Assembly (NCBI GenBank): GCA_003216155.1
Contig: QCJH01000007.1
Coordinates: forward strand, 1-64,000
Origin: Prochlorococcus sp. AG-409-A19
Lineage (GTDB): Bacteria > Cyanobacteriota > Cyanobacteriia > PCC-6307 > Cyanobiaceae
Length of the DNA stretch: 64,000 nt
Direction of reading: 5' to 3'
Within the stretch, counting starts at the first letter, position 1; every line of letters begins with the position of its first letter. This document shows positions 39,328 through 48,045 of this stretch, piece after piece. The position numbers and the translations under genes were made by a program. Under the pieces are notes generated by a model. That model was not told where the DNA came from, made no database searches, and saw only the letters and a list, made by a program, of their open reading frames with translations.

Positions 39328-39684
39328 AAAAGAAGCAATTTCACCACTAAATCCATAACTTTTCAGTCAAACTTTTTAGAAACCCTGTCCACCACTGGGG
39401 TTTCAAAACGGTCTTGCGGTCCGCCAAGAATATGAGTGAAAACTGTTAGGGCAAGAACCCTTGGGAAGGCTTTCAAATCATCCCCCCATCGGGACTCTCT
39501 TCCATACACCTCAACGCCAAAGGCGAATGATCGACTGATTTACTGCCTAAATGAAATCAAGCAACAATCCAGTCCTCATCAGGGTTTTGCTCAACTTCCA
39601 AAATGGCAGCTTCAAATTAGACAAACTTTTCACAAACCCTCTTTCCACCGTTCCCACCTAGTCATACCAACAGCTTTCAGCGAC
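39328..39684 (+). repeat. Downstream repeat unit, copy 2
   Basis: This is a close copy of 37026-37380, with the same stems (AAACCC at 39380, GGGTTT at 39398) and the same small reading frame, here intact. It joins directly to the third rpsD-tail copy. Confidence 0.75.
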
Positions 39685-39711
39685 GTTGAGCACTACTCAC
39701 GTAAGGTATAA
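39436..39711 (+). CDS. Repeat-borne 91-codon ORF running into an rpsD tail
   Basis: GTG 39436 opens a frame MKTVRARTLGKAFKSSPHRD, then LPYTSTPKANDRLIYCLNEI, and it reads on in frame into the displaced rpsD tail to end VEHYSRKV at TAG 39711. The first copy of this ORF (37132) is interrupted. I do not recognise the product and cannot exclude that the frame is open by chance. If translated, its last eight residues are S4-derived. Confidence 0.35.
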   Translation: MKTVRARTLGKAFKSSPHRDSLPYTSTPKANDRLIYCLNEIKQQSSPHQGFAQLPKWQLQIRQTFHKPSFHRSHLVIPTAFSDVEHYSRKV

Positions 39712-39811
39712 ACAGCCAGTCATAGCAAGGGTTTTCAGCGAAAGTTTGTATCTTCGTGCAAACTTTATGCAAACTTTTTCACCCCTCAGATCTTCAATCT
39801 GGGGTTTTTTT
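39685..39811 (+). repeat. rpsD 3'-end repeat, copy 3
   Basis: GTTGAGCACTACTCACGTAAGG encodes VEHYSRKV followed by a stop, then the spacer, a covarying AAAGTTTG hairpin (39741-39766) and an intact terminator. It separates gene B from gene C. Confidence 0.8.
39782..39811 (+). terminator. Terminator in rpsD-tail copy 3
   Basis: CCCCTCAGAT and ATCTGGGG around a CTTCA loop are followed by seven T. It matches the rpsD terminator in layout and would end transcription from gene B. Confidence 0.75.
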
Positions 39812-39890
39812 GACCACTAAATTTCACTAATTCATTAGACACACATTCATTCCACATAAACAAAAGCAAGCTCAAGGACAGATTCACCAT

Positions 39891-39903
39891 CTAGACAATC
39901 TAG
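39891..39903. promoter_or_regulatory. CTAG-N5-CTAG dyad upstream of the 39929 gene
   Basis: CTAG-ACAAT-CTAG ends 25 bases before the start codon. The spacer ACAAT is the same as in the gene B site. Confidence 0.45.
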
Positions 39904-39928
39904 ACTCAGAGAGGTCTTACAGCTTGCT

Positions 39929-41083
39929 GTGTCTATCAAAATCGGTGACTACAAAAGTTCCTATGGCACTTCTGCAACAAATTCAGTATCTATAACTCCA
40001 TCAGATGCATACTTAGCTTTAGAGGGTGACGATTCTATTAAAGCAACTTCTTGGGATTATATTTATTCTGGAGGAGTATCCTGGGAAGTACCTTCCATTA
40101 GCATTGGAGGCAAAGGTAATGATACTTACACAGTAAATTATTGGTCCTCAACTATCATTGCGGACGGGTCTCAAGATTCAGGAGATGAGTTAATTGTAAA
40201 AAAATATTCCTCTTCAATTCAAAATTTATTTACGGTAGAAAATAGACATGTTGCTGCTTCATGGTATGACGGCGATTTTATAATAATTGTAGATGGTCTT
40301 ACCGAAAGAGGTGGCATAGAGTACATAGACTTTTACGACTTGACTATACAAGGATCTAACACTATTTCAGAACTAGTATCTAAATTCAAAACTAGAGGTA
40401 ATGTTTCATGGGAACAATCAATTTCAAAAGGCCTATTCAATCCAAAAGTAGTAGGCATTAATGACGCAAATGAAATTGGACAATTAATTGATGGGATAAG
40501 TGAGTTCAGTACAAGTAAGACATTAGAGTTTGAGATAGGTAAGGAATATAAGCTTGCGGGAATTAGAGATTATGATGGCATCTTACATGGAGGTCAGCGC
40601 CAAAAATCAACTAGAGAGAGCTATAAATATCAAGGTAAAGTTGATCTAAACGATGATGGAGTAGAAGAGGCAATCTATACAAATGAAGAGAGTGGTCGTT
40701 GGGCAACATTAGGAGTCGATTGGTCAACAAATACTGCTAATTACAATGACAATGCTTCTGGTGGTATTTCAAGAATTGTAGGTATTTATGATGATCCTCT
40801 TGTATTAAGTGGAGAGGTAGAAAAAGGTAGTGATCATGATAGTCAAACTCGTTTTCAAAATGACCTTTGGGCGGACAACTTAAGCCTTGGTGTTGCTGGA
40901 GATTTCGACAGCGATGGAACTCAAGAGGTCTACTGGAGGACCAATGACGGAGGCGCCTACCTCAGGTCTCTGCACCATGCCGATGGAAATATTCAATACG
41001 CCAATTACCAAAGCTATGACCAGATGAGTGATTACTTAACCAGTACGGGCAATAGCAACTTGATTTCAACGGTGGTTGGCTAA
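39929..41083 (+). CDS. Putative secreted protein with shared C-terminal module (gene C)
   Basis: The 384-residue protein starts at GTG 39929. The first 200 residues are unrecognised; they have short RTX-like turns (SIGGKGNDTYTVNYW near 55-69) and resemble the start of calcium-binding surface proteins. The shared module occupies about 205-384 (YKLAGIRDYDG, DLNDDGVEE, DFDSDGTQE, YWRTNDGGAYLRSLHH), ending STVVG. One difference from the other copies is GVAGDF instead of GVGGDF. Immediately after the stop, the sequence switches into the second copy of the 31-residue antisense gene, marking a recombination joint. Confidence 0.7.
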   Translation: MSIKIGDYKSSYGTSATNSVSITPSDAYLALEGDDSIKATSWDYIYSGGVSWEVPSISIGGKGNDTYTVNYWSSTIIADGSQDSGDELIVKKYSSSIQNLFTVENRHVAASWYDGDFIIIVDGLTERGGIEYIDFYDLTIQGSNTISELVSKFKTRGNVSWEQSISKGLFNPKVVGINDANEIGQLIDGISEFSTSKTLEFEIGKEYKLAGIRDYDGILHGGQRQKSTRESYKYQGKVDLNDDGVEEAIYTNEESGRWATLGVDWSTNTANYNDNASGGISRIVGIYDDPLVLSGEVEKGSDHDSQTRFQNDLWADNLSLGVAGDFDSDGTQEVYWRTNDGGAYLRSLHHADGNIQYANYQSYDQMSDYLTSTGNSNLISTVVG

Positions 41084-41112
41084 AAAAGAAGCAATTTCAC
41101 CACTGAATTTCG

Positions 41113-41205
41113 CTAATTCATCAAATAGCGAGCCAAACCAAGCGCAATACATAGGCCTATGCCAACGTTCCAAATCAAGGCTTGGTTTCTTAAAAGCCAG
41201 CGCAT
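41113..41205 (-). CDS. Small membrane protein, copy 2 (30 residues)
   Basis: ATG 41205 to TAG 41113 encodes MRWLLRNQALIWNVGIGLCI and then ALGLARYLMN. The protein differs from copy 1 at three internal residues plus a lost final Glu, while seven other codons differ silently. It is antisense to and directly behind gene C, as copy 1 is behind rpsD. The role is unknown. Confidence 0.6.
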   Translation of the reverse strand: MRWLLRNQALIWNVGIGLCIALGLARYLMN

Positions 41206-41287
41206 GATTATCAAGCAGATCCTACAAGCAGAAATATTAAGGGAATCTATGGGCTAAGGTTCTCTCACATTTCGCTGCTTAGGCAAG

Positions 41288-41300
41288 CTAGGCGACCTAG
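41288..41300. promoter_or_regulatory. CTAG-N5-CTAG dyad upstream of the 41313 gene
   Basis: CTAG-GCGAC-CTAG is followed at once by another CTAG and the ribosome site AAGGA; it ends 12 bases before the ATG, so it would block ribosome or polymerase access if bound. Confidence 0.4.
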
Positions 41301-41312
41301 CTAGAAGGATTT

Positions 41313-42682
41313 ATGCAAATAGATAACAATGGGAACACTAAGCTATATGGAGAAGGGGGCAAGTTAATAGCCGAATATAATGGTAAAAAAGTAGCTCTAT
41401 ACCTAAATCAATACTGGAGACCAGGCTATTTTACTGAGAATGGATTCTGGAACCCTGGTTATCAAACAAGTGTTTATTGGAACACCGGCGAGAAAGAATA
41501 TCTGCCTTCAACAGGTTGGTACTCGTCTTTAGGTTGGGAAGAAGCGGTAGAGGTTATTGATGGTAAGGGGATATACGCATATTCTTCAGCTGATGAATAT
41601 CCACAATGGATTACGGACAGGTATGGAGACATAGCTCCAGACAATGAACCTTCTTATTATGGAGGGTTTGGATTTGATTTAGAGAGTGTGCAATAACTCA
41701 TATATATACAACAACAGGACTAAGTGGCAATAGAGAAATCCGAAGAGAATTGCTTGATCCATACAAGACAGATGGCCTTCCTAATGTTTTATGGGGGGCA
41801 CCAAACGACACCACTACTGGCAGTTATATAGATGGGAAAAATTTCTTTGGTCAAGTATTAAATCCTGATTCAAGTTCTTCTACTACTTCAAGTACTACTT
41901 ACAATTTATACTCTTCCTCCAAAGCCTCAGATGTTGTCGGGAATTGGTACTCATCTTCCACTTCATCAGTACAACAAACTGACGTCTCTAATACTTATCT
42001 AGATATCACCGCGAGTAGCTGGTCCGACAAAATTGAAATCACTAGTGTAGTGAAAGCTTCCTCTAATGGTGGCTTAACTCAAGCCATGCAAAGCCCCGCA
42101 GCCAATGATCGCAGTTTGGATGCCAAAAATGGTTCCATTCTCGATGGCGGCAACGCGGCTGACACTCTTCGAGGACTCGGGGGTTGGGATGTCCTCGATG
42201 GTGGCAATGGCAATGACTTGATTCACGGTGGAAACGGACGAGACATCATCGACGGTGGTGCTGGTGCCGACGAGCTTCACGGTGACTTCGGGTGGAACAC
42301 TTACAAATCCGAGAAAGATGGTGCGGTTGATTTAATTGCCATCAAGTCCGATCAACATCTCTCCAATTGGTGGTACGGCACTTCTGGTAATAGCCCCAAC
42401 GGGGAAAAGGCCGACATCATTGAGGGACTTGATGCCAACGATCAAATCAAAATCATTGGAGTCTTTACTCCTGGGCTTTCCTTCTCTGCCAATGCTTCTG
42501 CTCATGGAGTCAGTGGCGTTGGCATCTATGCCAACGGAGCTTTAGAAGCGGTCTATACCGGTGGTGATCTTTCCGTTAACCAAATCCAAAGCATGACGAC
42601 TGGCGATGGTTCGGCCACTGCCATGAACAATCAACAATGGAGCTATTGGGGATCCAATTCTCCTCCAGCTTTGTTGGCTTAA
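41313..42682 (+). pseudogene. RTX surface protein split by a single frameshift (gene D)
   Basis: Two adjacent frames make one protein. The first (41313-41696, 127 residues) has the ribosome site AAGGA, is aromatic-rich (NQYWRPGYFTENGFWNPGYQ) and ends ESVQ. The second frame has an unbroken run from 41678 that reads ITHIYTTTGLSGNREIRREL before the first possible start at 41750. A missing A around 41692-41694 would fuse them. The second part has a serine/threonine-rich linker, RTX repeats (GGNAADTLRGLGGWDVLDGG, GGNGRDIIDGGAGADEL) and a C-terminus ending SPPALLA, not the shared module. It is either a recent pseudogene or an assembly error. Confidence 0.7.
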
Positions 42683-42796
42683 AGCTAATTCTCTAATTAA
42701 CAAGGTCCGTTACCCGCTCTCAACGACTTTTCACCAGAAAGAGGTATTTGGGCAAGCAAATAAAATCCTTAATCCTAAAATGGCCGAGAGCATCAC

Positions 42797-42809
42797 CTAG
42801 ATGACCTAG
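42797..42809. promoter_or_regulatory. CTAG-N5-CTAG dyad upstream of the 42884 gene
   Basis: CTAG-ATGAC-CTAG ends 74 bases before the ATG. Confidence 0.4.
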
Positions 42810-42883
42810 AGATATATTAGAGTAATCGTCAAACCAAACCAAAACAATTACTTTCAATCAAGTATTGTTTCTTAACTTTACCA

Positions 42884-44650
42884 ATGACATCTTATTATTC
42901 AGTAGGTGCAGATATCACGGTAACTGAAGGTGATACTGCAAATATAATTATCTCACGAACAGGGAATACTGACTATTCACATACTATTAATTACAAAACA
43001 AGTACTGGCTCAGCCACTGACGGGACAGTAGTTAATCGTGATAAAGATTTCAACCCGATTCATGCCTTTAGTAGCATTACATTTGCTGCTGGAGAAACTT
43101 CAAAGACCATTTCAGTGGAAACAATTGAAGACACAAATATTGAGATTGATGAAACCTTTTCTCTTGCCATTAGCGAAAGCGAAGACACTGCAGAAGTGAA
43201 TGGTTTAGCTTCTGGGGCAGATAAAGATGGGAGCATTAACATCACTATCAAAAATGATGATGAGGCTTCAGAGGATGAAGAGTCGTCAGATACTGAGTCT
43301 TATTCAATTTCAACTTCCAGCTCAAGCATTAATGAAGGAGAAACATTTACAACCAATGTAATCACTTCAAATGTTAATCAAGGGACAACTCTTTATTGGT
43401 CAATTTCAGGCGACGGAATTAATACTCAAGACTTTATTACGGGATCATCCTTAAGCGGGTCTGGGATTGTTGAAAGCAATGGCAACTTTAACTTTGCTCA
43501 TACGGTTGCCAATGATATGAAAACAGAAGGTTCAGAAGTTTTAGAAATAAAATTATTTACTGATGCAACCAGGAATCTTCAGGTTAGCTCTACTAAAAAA
43601 GTAAATATCGTTGATACTTCTAAAGGAAATGATCAAGATTCCTCCTCAAAGATTTCCTATTATTCAGTAGGTGCAGATATCACGGTAACTGAAGGTGATA
43701 CTGCAAATATAATTATCTCACGAACAGGAAATACTGACTATTCACATACTATTAATTACAAAACAAGTACTGGCTCAGCCACTGACGGGACAGTAGTTAA
43801 TCGTGATAAAGATTTCAACCCGATTCATGCCTTTAGTAGCATTACATTTGCTGCTGGAGAAACTTCAAAGACCATTTCAGTGGAAACAATTGAAGACACA
43901 AATATTGAGATTGATGAAACCTTTTCTCTTGCCATTAGCGAAAGCGAAGACACTGCAGAAGTGAATGGTTTAGCTTCTGGGGTAGATAAAGATGGGAGCA
44001 TTAACATCACTATCAAAAATGACGATGAAGAGAAGAAAGATGAAATCGAGGATTATGTGGAAACCATTGAAGAGTGGACTGAATTGCCCAAGCTGGATTT
44101 AAATAAAGACTCCAACTATAAGTTATCTGAGATTAAGGATTTTGGCGGTACTTTGCATGCTGGAGCATCTTCAGATGCAGAAGGTCAATATAAATATAAA
44201 GGAGAGGTTGATCTCAATGGTGATGGAGTAAAGGAAAAGGTTTTCACTAATAAGATCAGTGGAAGATGGGCTTCCTTAGAAGTTGACCCAACTACCGGAA
44301 AAACCAATTACAGCGATCATGGAGAAGGTGGAGGAACAAGAGTTGTTGGCATCTATAACGATCCTCTTGTACTCAGTGGAGAAATAGAAAAAGGAAGTGA
44401 TCATGACAGTCAAACCCGTTTTCAAAATGATCTTTGGGCCGACAACTTAAGCCTTGGTGTTGGTGGTGACTTTGATAGTGATGGAACCGACGAGGTGTAT
44501 TGGAGAACTAATGATGGAACAGCTTATTTACGATCTCTGCACCACGGCGATGGAAATATCCAATATGCCAACTACCAAAGTTTTACTCAGATGAGTGACT
44601 ACTTAACCAGTACAGGTAATAGCGACTTGATTTCGACTGTTGTTGGCTGA
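42884..44650 (+). CDS. Secreted Calx-beta protein with shared C-terminal module (gene E)
   Basis: The 588-residue protein has two near-identical Calx-beta domains (about 3-125 and 258-380: ITVTEGDTANIIISRTGN, ITFAAGETSKTISVETIEDT, INITIKNDDE). Between them lies the beta-domain shared with genes A and B (SISTSSSSINEGETF, TLYWSISGDGI). An acidic linker leads to the C-terminal module (about 410-588) ending STVVG. Calx-beta domains bind calcium and are common in adhesins. The two Calx-beta copies are direct DNA repeats, and the C-terminal module is DNA-identical to that of the next gene, so recent duplication or conversion is evident. Confidence 0.8.
   Translation: MTSYYSVGADITVTEGDTANIIISRTGNTDYSHTINYKTSTGSATDGTVVNRDKDFNPIHAFSSITFAAGETSKTISVETIEDTNIEIDETFSLAISESEDTAEVNGLASGADKDGSINITIKNDDEASEDEESSDTESYSISTSSSSINEGETFTTNVITSNVNQGTTLYWSISGDGINTQDFITGSSLSGSGIVESNGNFNFAHTVANDMKTEGSEVLEIKLFTDATRNLQVSSTKKVNIVDTSKGNDQDSSSKISYYSVGADITVTEGDTANIIISRTGNTDYSHTINYKTSTGSATDGTVVNRDKDFNPIHAFSSITFAAGETSKTISVETIEDTNIEIDETFSLAISESEDTAEVNGLASGVDKDGSINITIKNDDEEKKDEIEDYVETIEEWTELPKLDLNKDSNYKLSEIKDFGGTLHAGASSDAEGQYKYKGEVDLNGDGVKEKVFTNKISGRWASLEVDPTTGKTNYSDHGEGGGTRVVGIYNDPLVLSGEIEKGSDHDSQTRFQNDLWADNLSLGVGGDFDSDGTDEVYWRTNDGTAYLRSLHHGDGNIQYANYQSFTQMSDYLTSTGNSDLISTVVG
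42893..43257 (+). repeat. Calx-beta direct repeat, unit 1
   Basis: A 365-base unit in gene E repeats at 43658-44022 with an exact 765-base (255-codon) offset and only two differences that I can see. Confidence 0.9.
43658..44022 (+). repeat. Calx-beta direct repeat, unit 2
   Basis: The second unit of the gene E internal duplication. The differences I see against unit 1 are A for G in ACAGGAAAT and T for C in the GTAGAT codon. Confidence 0.9.
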
Positions 44651-44652
44651 AA
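44114..44652 (+). repeat. Identical C-terminal-module repeat, copy in gene E
   Basis: About 539 bases, from the AACTATAAG that opens the shared module to just past the stop codon, match 45803-46341 without any difference I could find (offset 1689). Confidence 0.9.
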
Positions 44653-44855
44653 GAAAGAAACCAATAAATTGCTTAATCAATAACTTTTAAAATCGTTTTT
44701 AAGAAACCCTTTCTCTAACTAAGGTTTACTGGCATAATCAATTATCACTTGAGAATCTTTCAGAAAACTTTTAAGCAAATCTCGCCTCTCTAGTCAAAAA
44801 GACTTCTTTTTAATAAAAGCTCCATAAAAAGAACTGACAAGAGCGCAAAGAGTCT

Positions 44856-44867
44856 CTAGAAATCTAA
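44856..44867. promoter_or_regulatory. Variant CTAG dyad upstream of the 44882 gene
   Basis: CTAG-AAAT-CTAA resembles the CTAG-N5-CTAG sites but with a 4-base spacer and one mismatch. It ends 14 bases before the ATG. Confidence 0.25.
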
Positions 44868-44881
44868 AAAGCACCTACAGA

Positions 44882-46339
44882 ATGACTTGGACCCTAGGAA
44901 ATATTCAAGAACTTGGTTCTAAGGGTGTTAGCCCACACCTAGAGAATGATGGGGACAATAGTCGTGAAACATATCAACTCCATTACACCGCCAATGGAGG
45001 GGTAACAGTAGATGGAATGTCTAATGATCTTGAATTAACAAAACAAGGGCAAATTAATTTCATACAAGACCTAACAATCGTCACTACGAATGAAGGAAAT
45101 CGTAGAGCCTATTACGTAGAGGTAGAACCTAATTCCGGTAAACATGAAATTTATACGGCATTAATATCAGAAGATGGATTAAGCCTGTCTGAAGCCTCAT
45201 CAACAGGCATCTCAAACAGCGATGATGAAGCTTGGGGTGTACCAGACTCAGTTATTCTTCCAGATGGAAGAGTAAGAATTTACTGGGTCAAATCAGACAC
45301 TCAAGCCAAAACACTAGCCAATGAAGTTATCATCAGTGCAACTTCAACTACTGAAAAAGGAACAAACTTTAGCGTCGACGCGGGTAATAGAGTAGAAGGG
45401 GGATATGTGGACTTTGAGGTTTTAAGAGCGGAGGATAATGATTGGATAGCAATAATGTCTTCCTCGCCTGTAACAATTCCAGATCAACCACAGGGGATTT
45501 ATATAGGGACCTCGCAAGATGGAATTAGCTGGAAAATCAAAGAAAACAATTTAGCCCCTACTTCAAAGAGCTATCTTGACCCAACAGGCATCCAACTACC
45601 TGGGTCTGATAATAAATGGCAGATTGTAATGAGCTCATCTCTATCAATTCTCGGAGATAGAGAATATTCACTGGTAGCATCTGAGCTTACTTTTACTTCT
45701 ACTTCTACTTCTACTTCTACTTCTAGTAGTGAACTAGAAAATGTTCTAGCAACTATCGAGAATTCAACTAATATTGCCGATTTGGGATTGGCAACTGATT
45801 CAAACTATAAGTTATCTGAGATTAAGGATTTTGGCGGTACTTTGCATGCTGGAGCATCTTCAGATGCAGAAGGTCAATATAAATATAAAGGAGAGGTTGA
45901 TCTCAATGGTGATGGAGTAAAGGAAAAGGTTTTCACTAATAAGATCAGTGGAAGATGGGCTTCCTTAGAAGTTGACCCAACTACCGGAAAAACCAATTAC
46001 AGCGATCATGGAGAAGGTGGAGGAACAAGAGTTGTTGGCATCTATAACGATCCTCTTGTACTCAGTGGAGAAATAGAAAAAGGAAGTGATCATGACAGTC
46101 AAACCCGTTTTCAAAATGATCTTTGGGCCGACAACTTAAGCCTTGGTGTTGGTGGTGACTTTGATAGTGATGGAACCGACGAGGTGTATTGGAGAACTAA
46201 TGATGGAACAGCTTATTTACGATCTCTGCACCACGGCGATGGAAATATCCAATATGCCAACTACCAAAGTTTTACTCAGATGAGTGACTACTTAACCAGT
46301 ACAGGTAATAGCGACTTGATTTCGACTGTTGTTGGCTGA
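44882..46339 (+). CDS. Propeller-like secreted protein with shared C-terminal module (gene F)
   Basis: The 485-residue protein has an N-terminal part (about 1-270) with repeated beta-strand blocks that resemble sialidase/GH43-type propellers (INFIQDLTIVTTNEGNRRAYYVEVE, GVPDSVILPDGRVRIYWV, QPQGIYIGTSQDGISWK). No catalytic residues can be assigned. A Ser-Thr repeat linker (about 271-280) follows, then a short acidic stretch and the shared module at 308-485, ending STVVG. The module DNA is identical to that of gene E. The domain build (binding head, linker, common tail) matches genes A-E. Confidence 0.72.
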   Translation: MTWTLGNIQELGSKGVSPHLENDGDNSRETYQLHYTANGGVTVDGMSNDLELTKQGQINFIQDLTIVTTNEGNRRAYYVEVEPNSGKHEIYTALISEDGLSLSEASSTGISNSDDEAWGVPDSVILPDGRVRIYWVKSDTQAKTLANEVIISATSTTEKGTNFSVDAGNRVEGGYVDFEVLRAEDNDWIAIMSSSPVTIPDQPQGIYIGTSQDGISWKIKENNLAPTSKSYLDPTGIQLPGSDNKWQIVMSSSLSILGDREYSLVASELTFTSTSTSTSTSSSELENVLATIENSTNIADLGLATDSNYKLSEIKDFGGTLHAGASSDAEGQYKYKGEVDLNGDGVKEKVFTNKISGRWASLEVDPTTGKTNYSDHGEGGGTRVVGIYNDPLVLSGEIEKGSDHDSQTRFQNDLWADNLSLGVGGDFDSDGTDEVYWRTNDGTAYLRSLHHGDGNIQYANYQSFTQMSDYLTSTGNSDLISTVVG

Positions 46340-46341
46340 AA
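45803..46341 (+). repeat. Identical C-terminal-module repeat, copy in gene F
   Basis: The partner of 44114-44652. The identity stops just after the stop codon, which shows that the exchanged unit is the module itself. Confidence 0.9.
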
Positions 46342-46498
46342 AATAAGTTCAAACTCTATGGCACCTTATCTAGAAGCGTTAGACTACTAAATAAATACCA
46401 AATAAATTTTTAGTTCAGTGATTTTTACAAACAAAGGTTTTTCTCAAGTACTAAGGAAAGACATAAGACTTAGGCTTTTTATTTAAGATTGAGTCTCT

Positions 46499-47902
46499 TT
46501 AGTTAAAACTAAAGCCATCAGGGCTCAAACAAGTTTCCAAGCATTGATTTACATTCCGTATTACTTCATCCCAATGGAACTGCTTATCTTGACGAAAACA
46601 TTTAACAGAAGGGTACCATTTATTATCTTCTCCTGAATTGCCCCACTGCCAAGCAGGATAACGTTTAAGGATTGCCCAGGTTGGGACCCCCATTGCTCCA
46701 CCTAAATGAAGCAATGATGTATCATTACTAATGAGAAGATCACAATTCATTATGACAGCCGCTGTTGTCATTAAATCATTCCTTTTAAGATAAAAGAGAT
46801 TTTGTTCTTTGATTAATAGTTCATTTATTTCAGATTCAAATATTTTGTTCTTGGATTCTCCAAATTGGACTGAAACAACTTGGGTTTTATTTAGCGCATT
46901 GATCCCTTCCAAATCCTTCAAAGAGAAAGAGCGTTCCCTTTGATAGCTTCTAAAACTTTCCAATTGTATATTCCCTTCCCAATTTATGGCAATTAAAGGT
47001 TTCTTCTTATCCCTAAATATGCAATTCCTCCAAAAGAGATAATCAGATTGTAAGCAGCTCAAATAAGGCTCTTTATGAAAACAAGAGGGGTTATAGATGC
47101 GAAATAAATAAGGCAAAGAAAGGACAGGCAATATATGTGTTAGGCCTGTTATATCTAATGATTCTAATGTAAAAACACTGTCAAATATTTTTGACTCATT
47201 CATTAGACGAAGAAGAGAAGGAGGAACCACAACAGAAACCGTCGAGAAAACATTCCTAAGTAGTGGAGCAAACCTAATAAATTGAATAACATCACCAAGG
47301 CCCTCTTCAAACAGAAGTAAAATTCTAGCTTGGCTACATACTTGTTCCCCTTGCCATAAAGGAAGTCTTATCTTTGATGAATATTCTGGCATTAACCTAT
47401 TCTCAAAATCACTCCACCCTTCTTCAAAATTACCGAGGCTTAAATTAATAAGTCCACGCACATACTTTACCCTAGAACCTAAAGGTTGAGCTTTAGATCT
47501 TTTCTCCAAAAAAGACAAAGCATTTTCTGCAATACCTAAGTCAATACAAGCAAATAGATATTGAATCAATGCATCTTCATAGCATTGACATTGAGTTCCT
47601 TTTTTAACTAATGGCAAATAATTTTGAACTGCCTCTTCTAAGCGGTTTTGAGAATGACAGGCAATTCCTAGTCTGAGTTTTACAGAGTCTGATGCGCCTG
47701 GGTGCTTAAGAAGTTCTCGAAACAGAAGCTCTGCTTTTTTAAAACTGCCCTTCTCAAGCAAGCAAGAGGCTTCATACCAAGTCCTCATAGGACCTTTTCC
47801 CCAGCCCTCTAATTCTTGTAAAGCCTTGCAATAATTACCCCGTCTTATTAAAGATATAATTTCTGATTCTTTACGGCTATCATTAGTTAGTTTCACAGTC
47901 AA
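46499..47902 (-). CDS. TPR protein with GT9-like C-terminal domain
   Basis: A 467-residue protein. The N-terminal half is TPR-like (KAELLFRELLKHPG, GIACHSQNRLEEAVQNYLPL, LGNFEEGWSDFENRL). The C-terminal half matches glycosyltransferase family 9-like domains attached to TPRs: LPLWQGEQ, ILLLFEEGLGDVIQFIRFAPLL near 192, and NDTSLLHLGGAMGVPTWAIL near 410. It probably acts on surface polysaccharide, which would fit the neighbouring surface proteins, but the sugar donor is unknown. The promoter side faces the trans-sulfuration genes. Confidence 0.75.
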   Translation of the reverse strand: MTVKLTNDSRKESEIISLIRRGNYCKALQELEGWGKGPMRTWYEASCLLEKGSFKKAELLFRELLKHPGASDSVKLRLGIACHSQNRLEEAVQNYLPLVKKGTQCQCYEDALIQYLFACIDLGIAENALSFLEKRSKAQPLGSRVKYVRGLINLSLGNFEEGWSDFENRLMPEYSSKIRLPLWQGEQVCSQARILLLFEEGLGDVIQFIRFAPLLRNVFSTVSVVVPPSLLRLMNESKIFDSVFTLESLDITGLTHILPVLSLPYLFRIYNPSCFHKEPYLSCLQSDYLFWRNCIFRDKKKPLIAINWEGNIQLESFRSYQRERSFSLKDLEGINALNKTQVVSVQFGESKNKIFESEINELLIKEQNLFYLKRNDLMTTAAVIMNCDLLISNDTSLLHLGGAMGVPTWAILKRYPAWQWGNSGEDNKWYPSVKCFRQDKQFHWDEVIRNVNQCLETCLSPDGFSFN

Positions 47903-48045
47903 TTATTATACCTAAATTAATAAATCGATTTATGGCTACCAGGATACATCTCACATAAAGTAGAAAGTCCAAATCTATTCAAAATTTGCTTGTTTTCAAC
48001 AGCTTCCTACTAATTCCTTAGCCTAATAGAAATCTTCTTAACAGT

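Noticed and set aside
44440..44480. A possible double-glycine cleavage site (ADNLSLGVGG then DFD) in the shared C-terminal module, which would make the tail a C39-processed core peptide
   Set aside because: The -4 position is Gly instead of a hydrophobic residue, gene C has GVAG, the site is at the wrong end of large proteins, and the segment fits an FG-GAP/calcium loop better.
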